Made by a program: the position numbers and the translations under genes. This document shows, piece by piece, positions 5,950 through 11,361 of a stretch of 11,361 nucleotides of DNA (positions within the stretch are counted from its first letter, which is position 1; every line of letters begins with the position of its first letter). The notes under the pieces are model-generated. The model searched no databases, was not told the DNA's origin, and saw nothing but the letters and a program-made list of their open reading frames with translations. This stretch comes from Patescibacteria group bacterium (GTDB lineage Bacteria > Patescibacteriota > Microgenomatia > UBA1400 > PJMF01). The stretch covers positions 1 to 11,361 of the forward strand of contig JAHJBU010000120.1 in assembly GCA_018813375.1 (NCBI GenBank), in the 5' to 3' direction.

Positions 5950-6691
5950 AAATAATCCAGCTGTTGGCTAAGAACAGCAATAATCCTCCTAGTATAACAC
6001 CAAGGATGGCTAGCAAAGGTGGCTCGTGGTGAGTAAAAATCTGGGTAGGAGGAGGGAGCTGGATTGTAGCTGAGTTGCTACCTAGATAGATTTGCTGGAG
6101 TGAGTAATGCAGACTGGGTTTGGTTGGTGGGGATGGGTTTGGTTGAGGCGAGGTAGATGGTGATTGAGTCTGATTTGAGTTTGTTTGTTCATTGGTTGTC
6201 TGGTTAGTTTCTGGTGAAGCACTTGGGCTAGGAGATGGCGATGTGCTGGGGCTAGAAGGTGAAGGCGTGGGGCTAGGCGAGGGACTAGATGATGGTTGTG
6301 GAGAAGGACTAGGAGAAGGGCTAGGAAATATGTTAACTGCTCCTTTAGAGGGTTGAGTTAATTCAAATTCTCCAGTTTGGTTTCTGGACCAACTCATCCC
6401 AGCTTCAGAGCTGCTAAATTGCATCTCGTTGATTATTTCTCCTAGGGAGTTTTTTAAAGTCACTCCATCAGCAGAGTTATTTAGCTTGGCGCTAGGTAGT
6501 TCTATCACCAAAAATTTATTTGGTTTAATTTCTTGTGTGGTAAAGGTAAAAATGCATGTAGGGGAGCTGAGTTGATCAAAAACTGTCCAGTTTTCTAAAA
6601 CAATAGTTTCGGCGGTAGGATTAAAAAGTTCAATCCATTCTGAGCCCTCACTGGGCGCGGGGTAGACTTCGTTAATGATGATTTTATTCAT
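5915..6691 (-). CDS. Lamin-tail-domain protein with Ser/Pro linker and C-terminal membrane anchor
   Basis: A 258-residue protein in three parts. Residues 2-118 form a lamin tail domain (LTD): INEVYPAP, the SEWIELFNPT block and LENWTVFD are its standard signatures. In bacteria these Ig-like domains usually occur in exported surface proteins or nucleases. Residues 122-191 are a low-complexity Ser/Pro/Thr/Asn linker with SP repeats. Residues 225-247 form one membrane helix followed by a short basic tail (K250, K253, K255), which predicts the tail inside and the LTD outside. Oddly, no N-terminal signal peptide exists, and the frame cannot extend because the RelE stop codon is the codon immediately before this ATG. 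No clear ribosome binding site is seen, so translation probably depends on coupling to the toxin gene. It overlaps the VanZ-like gene by 35 bases. Confidence 0.87.
   Translation of the reverse strand: MNKIIINEVYPAPSEGSEWIELFNPTAETIVLENWTVFDQLSSPTCIFTFTTQEIKPNKFLVIELPSAKLNNSADGVTLKNSLGEIINEMQFSSSEAGMSWSRNQTGEFELTQPSKGAVNIFPSPSPSPSPQPSSSPSPSPTPSPSSPSTSPSPSPSASPETNQTTNEQTNSNQTQSPSTSPQPNPSPPTKPSLHYSLQQIYLGSNSATIQLPPPTQIFTHHEPPLLAILGVILGGLLLFLANSWIIYEKFWKNKNNS
6125..6326 (-). repeat. Low-complexity Ser/Pro-coding repeat
   Basis: Irregular copies of a six-base unit encoding Ser-Pro (plus-strand pattern ggwgaa/ggctag with variants) fill the linker region of the lamin-tail gene. The units are imperfect and encode the SPSPS tract, so this is a coding microsatellite and not a CRISPR or an independent element. 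Such tracts can vary in length between strains. Confidence 0.7.
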
Positions 6692-6967
6692 TTAACGATA
6701 TATTTCTCGTCGGTGACCTATTTTTAAGATAACAAGTTTTGTTTTATCTCTGAAATCAAAAATTATTCGATACTCACCAATTCGAAATCTATACTGACCA
6801 AGTTTTGAATTACTCAGAGTTCTGGCAAAATAAGCTGGATTTTTTGACTCGCAATAATACTTAAGTTTTTTATGAATTCTTTTTTTTGTTTCTTGTGGTA
6901 ATTTGTCGAATTGTTTTTTTGAGTTTGGTGTAAAGAAATATTGAGAAAAGTTTGTTTTAGATATCAT
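6692..6967 (-). CDS. RelE/ParE-superfamily toxin
   Basis: A 91-residue basic protein of the RelE/ParE superfamily. RelE-type members are ribosome-dependent mRNA endonucleases; ParE members poison gyrase. The pattern FFTPNSKKQFDKLP (11-24), the basic helix KKRIHKKLKYY, GQYRFRIGEYRIIF (57-70) and the C-terminal VILKIGHRREIYR (79-91) match the core fold and its conserved basic residues (R60, R62, R67, H85, R86). The closing gHRreiYr motif favours RelE-like RNases over ParE, though I would not exclude other activities. The ATG at 6967 (or GTG at 6970) overlaps the antitoxin end by 11 (14) bases, the usual toxin-antitoxin arrangement, with AAAGAG upstream as a weak ribosome binding site. Its stop codon directly abuts the next gene's ATG. 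Confidence 0.9.
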   Translation of the reverse strand: MISKTNFSQYFFTPNSKKQFDKLPQETKKRIHKKLKYYCESKNPAYFARTLSNSKLGQYRFRIGEYRIIFDFRDKTKLVILKIGHRREIYR

Positions 6968-7244
6968 CACTCAACTCTTTCTCGATTTCTTCACTGCTTA
7001 TTAAGGTTTTTTGAGCTCTAGATTTTGCTATTTGTTCTAGATAATTAGGGCTTTGTATAGCTTCAATATCTTCAATAAAATCTTCCCAGAGTTTTTGAGG
7101 AATGAGTACTCCCAATGGTTCTTGATTACGCAAGACTGTATAAAATTGAGAGTTTTTTTTAGCTTTTTTAAAAAGTTTAGAAATTCCACTCTGAACTTCT
7201 TGAACACTAGTAAAATTTTGTAATGAGATGAGTTGTTTGATCAT
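6957..7244 (-). CDS. Phd/YefM-like antitoxin
   Basis: A 95-residue acidic-tailed protein directly upstream of, and overlapping, a RelE-type toxin. The N-terminal part (FTSVQEVQSGISKLFKKAKK, then FYTVLRNQEPLGVLIPQKLWEDFIEDIEAI) follows the Phd/YefM pattern: helices that dimerise and bind DNA, then the strand that ends in a 'vlip...w' motif. The C-terminal segment (about 66-95), ending ELSDDI, is the expected toxin-wrapping arm. The ATG at 7244 is chosen over one at 7283 because the longer version would start inside the likely -35 element and add 13 residues atypical of the family. Such antitoxins normally repress their own promoter, and a small inverted repeat overlaps the promoter here. Confidence 0.87.
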   Translation of the reverse strand: MIKQLISLQNFTSVQEVQSGISKLFKKAKKNSQFYTVLRNQEPLGVLIPQKLWEDFIEDIEAIQSPNYLEQIAKSRAQKTLISSEEIEKELSDDI

Positions 7245-7253
7245 GGTGTCATA

Positions 7254-7283
7254 ATTATACCATAATCCTGACATAGTTGTCAT
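7254..7283 (-). promoter_or_regulatory. Extended -10 promoter with inverted repeat for the toxin-antitoxin pair
   Basis: On the minus strand, ATGACA (7278-7283) is followed after 18 bases by TATAAT (7254-7259), preceded by TGG to give an extended -10 (TGGTATAAT). Transcription would start near 7246-7248, only two to four bases before the antitoxin ATG at 7244, so the mRNA would be almost leaderless. The inverted repeat TGACA-N4-TGTCA (7269-7282) overlaps the -35 and is a candidate operator for the antitoxin. A second TATGACA copy lies just before the start codon. The promoter match is good; the operator is inference. Confidence 0.6.
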
Positions 7284-7334
7284 AGGTTACCTTTCAAATA
7301 AAATAGTAATAAATACAGTAAAGCACACCATGAT

Positions 7335-7347
7335 TACACGAAGTGTA
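7335..7347 (-). other. Small hairpin downstream of the GT-C gene
   Basis: TACACTTCGTGTA on the minus strand can form a five-base-pair stem with a three-base loop, 18 bases after the stop of the large membrane protein gene. No run of T follows directly, so it is not a standard intrinsic terminator. It may simply stabilise the 3' end, or be chance. The rest of the 81-base gap up to 7284 shows nothing else I can name. Confidence 0.2.
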
Positions 7348-7364
7348 GGAAGAGAGAGAATTGG

Positions 7365-10300
7365 CTACTTACCTCGAAGGTAGTGTTTAGTTTTATGTTT
7401 GATTTTAGAGTACTTATGATGTTGTTTATTTTTTTTAGCGGTAGCAATTATTAGGTAGATGCTCGTCCCAATTAATACACCATAACCGCCAAAAACTAGT
7501 AACTGCGGCCAGTAAAAAATGATAATTTCATGTTCTCCAGCTGGAATTTCCCAAGCGTTTGCCCAGCCGTTAAATTTAAGATGTTTAAAATTTTTACCAA
7601 AAGGCTTGAAAGCGATCCAACCTTGGTCATAAGCTTGTGGTAGTACAATCAATCCAGTTTCTGAATTAATTTTAGCTTTAACTTGATAAAGGACGGTATT
7701 TATTTTTTTAGTTTTGATTAATTCTGTTTTAAAAATTAGCTGATTCTGATTATTCGTATGAATACTTGTGAGCCAATTAAGTGGAAGAGTGTAAAACTCT
7801 AAAGCTTGAAGCGACACTTGATTTTTATCTTTACCATATGATTCGCCGTTTAAAATGAAACCAAAGTAGTCTTGAGTACCCTTTGCTTGATAAGAATTTT
7901 TTGAAGGATAAACACCATACCATTGATTGAAAGAATCTTTATTAGCGCCAATATCTAGATCAAAACGTTTGGTGTGAGGATTAAGTAAAAATCCTCTGAC
8001 TCCTGCTCCTGATAAAACCTCTCCTTGCCAATGAAATAGATACTGAAACTCACTTTTTAACTCAGAAAAATATCTGGTATCACAAAAAATGCCTTTGTTT
8101 TGAGCCAAGTAGGTAACACCAGATTCTAAAACACTTTTTTGGACTGTACCTTGTTGAGGGCGGCTACAATTGAGATGAGTGCTTTCATTTCGTTGGGGGT
8201 GGTCAGAAAAAATAAATTCGCGATTTAAACCCAAGGGAACGTTTATCTTAATTTTGTCTTGATTATTTATTTGAGAAATTTGATGATCAAAACTATCGAG
8301 CCAATCTTTAATTGGTAGTTTAAAATCAGCTACCAGATCTTGCTTTTGATTAATTACTTTGCCTTCAATATTTTTATCTGTGGTGGCAAATAAGTAGGTG
8401 ATAACTTGAGAGTCAGCGGTAAGTTCATAGGGATTTATTTCGATTTTTCCTTGATTGAACTGGATGATAAAAGTAGACATAGTTTCAAACGGGAGGTTGA
8501 TTTCTTGGACATATACCTCTTGAGTTTGATTGGCAATGTAGGGGAGTTGAGTTTGAATCTTCAGTGTTATTTGATTGTTTTGTACAGATCCGGTGATAAC
8601 GGACATGATTTGAGATTGATAGTTTGCTAAATTAGGAATGACTAATTGTTGATTTTCTAAGTTACTTAATGTAAAAATCAGATGATTGTTTGTAATTTGA
8701 GGAGTAAAGACCTGCTCTTGTTGCAGATAAGAGAAAGGAAAGCTGAGCGAATAGTCTTTGCCAAAAATATAATCACCATAAGATAAGTATGCTTGATCAA
8801 ATGAAGTGTACTCATGTGCATAATCTGGATCTAAAACTTGGGCCTTGGGAGGAGCAAAGATTGATCTGCCAGGTTGAGAACCATCTATTTGATAAAGCTG
8901 GAGTGGGAGTTCATCCTGAATAAGGTTTATTTGACCAGTTTGATCAAAAAAGTGATGAGCTTCGGTGGCAAAGAGATTTTCTGGATAATTTCCGGGATGA
9001 AAGATGGAGTTGTCATACCAAATTAAATCAGTGTGATATTTTTCAAAAGTTTTTAGGAAAGCAGCTTGATCCTGACGATACAAAGCTAAGTTTGATTGCA
9101 AAAATAAAGTTTCATTATATTTACTCCAGGGATCAAAAGAGCGATCTATAAATGGTAGCTCTAGTGCCTGCCAGATAAAACCTGAGCCTCGATAACCCCA
9201 GTTGTGAGTACCAGTAGTCCATCCCCAAAGTGAGTGAATGGGAAAACTCATGATACGGCTTTGATCAAAGTTTTGATTTAGATCAGTGGTGAGTTGCTGA
9301 TACTGTTTGGGAAGCTTGATGCGCAGTGCAGGATAAAAGAAAAAACCATTAAATGCAGGATGAGCTAGATAGATAACTACCCCCATGAAGATGACTAGAA
9401 TGGAGTTAACAAAGTACTGTTGGATCTTAAGTTTTAACAACCAACTTAGAGCTACTCCTACTAAAATGCTGATGATAAATACATAAGAAATTGAAAATTT
9501 AGTAAAGGTAAATCTAAAAAGTTGGCCAAAGAGGGGTAAGTTGGCGGAGAGCCAAGTGGTAAAAGATTTAAGTAGCGGGATATTGGTCCCGAGCATTGTC
9601 AGGGCAAACAACCAACTGAGGATTAGTGGTAGGTGTTGAGAATTTTTCTTTTTAGTTGTGGTGTAAATGAGGACTAAAAGTCCAGTTAGACTCAGTAGAG
9701 TAATGCTAATAGATAATAAGGTAAAGCTAGGAGATTTGTAAAATGATATCCAGGGTTTGAGAATAGGTTCAAATTGTTCTTCTGTTAAATTCCAATCTGA
9801 ATAATCTAGTCTAAAGCCACCAAAAGTCGCGATTGATCCAAGATCTGTCCAAGCTTGATTTCGATAAAAAGTGCCACTGGTGCCCAGACGATTTTGCTTG
9901 GCAGCAACTATTTCTGCTGATTTATTCATTGTTGAGTAAACATAAGGCAGACCCCAAAAAGCATTGCTGGCAAATAAAATTAATCCAGCCAGTGCCACAG
10001 CTTGCCAATTTTTTTTGAAATTTGCCAGTAATTTTACCAGTAAAAATATTCCTAAGATGGTGGCATAAGGGATGAAAATGGTTGGCACATGAGCTTGAGA
10101 GACACCCAGTAGATTTACTAAGAAAAACCAACTCAGATCTTTAACATTCTTAGATCTTAAATATCTGATCAATGTTAAAACTCCCCAAGGTAAAACTGCA
10201 AAATGAATCACGAATAGTTCTAGCGGCGCATAGAACATCTGGATGGTCATGAAGTTGAATTGATAAAGGAGTGCGCTTGATAAGCTGATTAAATTTAAAA

Positions 10301-10697
10301 CCTGAAAACTTGCTGTAGTTTTCTTAATTAGTGAAGGTAAGATCTCAGTTTTAAGTAAGTAGTAAACTCCGATGCCTCCACACAAGTGGGCTAGAATAAT
10401 AAAAATATAGCGAATCATGTGTGTGGGTAAGATCAATGAAAGTAAACCCACATATAGCCAGTGGCCGATGTTGGCGGTGTGAGCCATCCCATCTAAGGTG
10501 CCTAGGCCTCGATATTCTTGCCAAACTCCATAAAGAGTACGTTTGAGGTTAAGTGATAAGTTGAGTTCAGGGACGGTGTTATCCCAACCCAAGAGAAAAT
10601 GATCTGGAACATAGTTGGCCAGAAATAGCATCAATGAAATAAAGCTTAATAAAATAACAGGCCAGTGATTTTGAAAAAATCTCTTGAAAGCAGGCAT
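7365..10697 (-). CDS. Giant GT-C/YfhO-like polytopic membrane protein
   Basis: A 1110-residue membrane protein. Residues 12-448 hold about ten to twelve helices. The first external loop carries GWDNTVPELN (37-46) with acidic D39 and E44, a position where GT-C glycosyltransferases place catalytic or metal-binding acids. Another recognisable block is LFGQLFRFTFTKF (389-401). Residues ~450-1060 form a large, β-rich extracellular domain, including IPAGEHEIIIFYWP just before the final helix (about 1063-1087), as in YfhO-type proteins. A Lys/His-rich cytoplasmic tail closes the protein. CPR genomes, especially Microgenomates, often carry proteins with this GWDN start, sometimes annotated as arabinofuranosyltransferase-like or YfhO-like. 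It probably transfers sugars from a lipid-linked donor to a surface glycan. It starts 28 bases after the glycosyltransferase gene, with no clear ribosome binding site. Donor and acceptor are unknown. Confidence 0.85.
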   Translation of the reverse strand: MPAFKRFFQNHWPVILLSFISLMLFLANYVPDHFLLGWDNTVPELNLSLNLKRTLYGVWQEYRGLGTLDGMAHTANIGHWLYVGLLSLILPTHMIRYIFIILAHLCGGIGVYYLLKTEILPSLIKKTTASFQVLNLISLSSALLYQFNFMTIQMFYAPLELFVIHFAVLPWGVLTLIRYLRSKNVKDLSWFFLVNLLGVSQAHVPTIFIPYATILGIFLLVKLLANFKKNWQAVALAGLILFASNAFWGLPYVYSTMNKSAEIVAAKQNRLGTSGTFYRNQAWTDLGSIATFGGFRLDYSDWNLTEEQFEPILKPWISFYKSPSFTLLSISITLLSLTGLLVLIYTTTKKKNSQHLPLILSWLFALTMLGTNIPLLKSFTTWLSANLPLFGQLFRFTFTKFSISYVFIISILVGVALSWLLKLKIQQYFVNSILVIFMGVVIYLAHPAFNGFFFYPALRIKLPKQYQQLTTDLNQNFDQSRIMSFPIHSLWGWTTGTHNWGYRGSGFIWQALELPFIDRSFDPWSKYNETLFLQSNLALYRQDQAAFLKTFEKYHTDLIWYDNSIFHPGNYPENLFATEAHHFFDQTGQINLIQDELPLQLYQIDGSQPGRSIFAPPKAQVLDPDYAHEYTSFDQAYLSYGDYIFGKDYSLSFPFSYLQQEQVFTPQITNNHLIFTLSNLENQQLVIPNLANYQSQIMSVITGSVQNNQITLKIQTQLPYIANQTQEVYVQEINLPFETMSTFIIQFNQGKIEINPYELTADSQVITYLFATTDKNIEGKVINQKQDLVADFKLPIKDWLDSFDHQISQINNQDKIKINVPLGLNREFIFSDHPQRNESTHLNCSRPQQGTVQKSVLESGVTYLAQNKGIFCDTRYFSELKSEFQYLFHWQGEVLSGAGVRGFLLNPHTKRFDLDIGANKDSFNQWYGVYPSKNSYQAKGTQDYFGFILNGESYGKDKNQVSLQALEFYTLPLNWLTSIHTNNQNQLIFKTELIKTKKINTVLYQVKAKINSETGLIVLPQAYDQGWIAFKPFGKNFKHLKFNGWANAWEIPAGEHEIIIFYWPQLLVFGGYGVLIGTSIYLIIATAKKNKQHHKYSKIKHKTKHYLRGK

Positions 10698-10725
10698 AAC
10701 TACATGATACTAGAAACTCTCGTGT

Positions 10726-11361
10726 TTAGTGAGTCTTTTTAATCAAGGTGCGCAGAGTAATCAGGACGATTAAGGGAAAAGCATAGTCCCAGCGAGGCTG
10801 AAGCTTGGTGATCTGGGTGATTTTTTGTTTAAAAGTAGCTACCCAAGGGAAGGCTTGGTCAAAAGGTTTCATGCCTTTGATCCAAAGGAAAGTCCCTACT
10901 ACTAGCCAACCGGGTAAGGGTAAAACTACCATAGCTTGGAAGAGTGAAGTTAAAATCATTTTGGCAGTTAAGGGATAGCCGTTTTTAACTGCATGAGCTC
11001 TGATCTTTAAAGTATTAATGAATTTTTCATTGACTCCATTTAATGATTTGTTGTCAGCGTGCATCCGGTACTGCATTAGTTTTTGGGGTAGGTTATGAAA
11101 TTTTCCATGTTTAATTAAGTTGATTAAGGTAAAGTAGTCATCATTTGGTTCAGCTTGATTGGCCCAGAGTTTGTTCTTGTGAGGGAGCATGGAACGTCTG
11201 ACCATGATAGCTGGGTGCAAGATGGGGTGAATAGTGCCGTATTGCTCATAGATATTGTCATGAGCGATAGGAAATTTTTTCTCACCAATGATTTGGTTAT
11301 ATTCATCAATGATATCGGCTTGAGAACCAACTAGGACGTAATCGGGGTGATTTTGTAAGAA
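10726..11361 (-). CDS. Family 2 glycosyltransferase, C-terminal part (N-terminus beyond window)
   Basis: The open frame enters from the right edge of the window without a stop, so this is a 211-residue C-terminal fragment and any start inside it (for example TTG at 11220) is false. The segment FLQNHPDYVLVGSQADIIDE (residues 1-20) is the strand after the DxD motif in GT2 enzymes, normally 'fL..np.vglVGs....id'. Then HPAIMVRRSML, the acidic NDDYFTLINLIKHGKFHNLP region (in place of the usual aEDydL catalytic-base block) and MQYRMHADNKS follow in the standard order. The C-terminus adds two hydrophobic segments (about residues 115-137 and 190-205) that likely touch the membrane. It should transfer a sugar from a nucleotide donor in the cytoplasm and precedes the GT-C-like gene by 28 bases, suggesting joint work on a surface glycan. 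Confidence 0.9.
   Translation of the reverse strand, partial: FLQNHPDYVLVGSQADIIDEYNQIIGEKKFPIAHDNIYEQYGTIHPILHPAIMVRRSMLPHKNKLWANQAEPNDDYFTLINLIKHGKFHNLPQKLMQYRMHADNKSLNGVNEKFINTLKIRAHAVKNGYPLTAKMILTSLFQAMVVLPLPGWLVVGTFLWIKGMKPFDQAFPWVATFKQKITQITKLQPRWDYAFPLIVLITLRTLIKKTH

Noticed and set aside
6125..6326. Tandem repeat resembling a CRISPR or regulatory array
   Set aside because: The units are short, imperfect and in frame with a Ser/Pro linker. There are no spacers of constant length.
7335..7347. Intrinsic terminator after the GT-C gene
   Set aside because: The stem is only five base pairs and is not followed by a T-run.
8406..8630. Plus-strand open frames inside the large GT-C gene (also 9833-10018)
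   Set aside because: They lie within a well-supported 3.3-kb coding region on the other strand and their products resemble no family.
11124..11330. Separate small protein at the right edge
   Set aside because: It overlaps the glycosyltransferase reading frame, which continues open to the window end and encodes recognisable GT2 motifs.
2529..11361. UGA recoding as in Gracilibacteria/Absconditabacteria, prompted by no confident bacterial-part gene ending in TGA
   Set aside because: All proteins are full length under the standard code with glycine encoded by GGN codons and no in-frame TGA. Absence of TGA stops in about ten genes is compatible with chance in AT-rich DNA.

Overview
The window reads as two unrelated pieces of DNA joined head to tail. 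Bases 1-18 match the 3' end of an Illumina TruSeq read-2 adapter, so the left edge is untrimmed library sequence. Bases 19 to about 1915 look like a DPANN archaeon (Woesearchaeota/Pacearchaeota type). Bases from about 1925 to 11361 look like a Candidate Phyla Radiation (Patescibacteria) bacterium, possibly Microgenomates. These assignments rest on remembered family resemblance and gene context, not on a search. Both parts are AT-rich and use the standard genetic code.

Left part: two adjacent plus-strand genes (81-668, 675-1214) encode small five-helix membrane proteins that align with each other without gaps over their first two helices, so they look like an ancient tandem duplication. Facing them, tail to tail, a minus-strand gene (1305-1904) encodes a soluble protein with a small helical N-terminal module, a low-complexity linker and a long coiled coil. 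None has a function I can name.

Right part: every gene is on the minus strand, so reading order runs from high to low coordinates. It begins with the C-terminal part of a family 2 glycosyltransferase cut by the window edge (10726-11361). A giant polytopic GT-C/YfhO-like membrane protein follows (7365-10697), and the pair suggests cell-surface glycan assembly. After a gap with a good extended -10 promoter and a small inverted repeat comes a Phd-like antitoxin with a RelE-type toxin (6692-7244). Next are a lamin-tail-domain protein with a Ser/Pro linker and one C-terminal membrane helix (5915-6691), a VanZ-like membrane protein (5530-5949) and an HU-type DNA-binding protein (5226-5501). Last is an ABC-2 export cassette in the order permease, permease, ATPase, permease (5180 down to 1907). 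Gaps from the antitoxin downward are short or negative, so much of this may be co-transcribed.

The third ABC permease stops abruptly. Against the first permease in the same cassette it matches up to a Q-K-I-I/V motif, loses its last ~57 residues, and runs straight into an archaeal-looking ribosome binding site and start codon. Together with the adapter at the left edge, this makes a chimeric assembly near 1911-1927 the most likely explanation. Functional links between the left and right parts should not be inferred.
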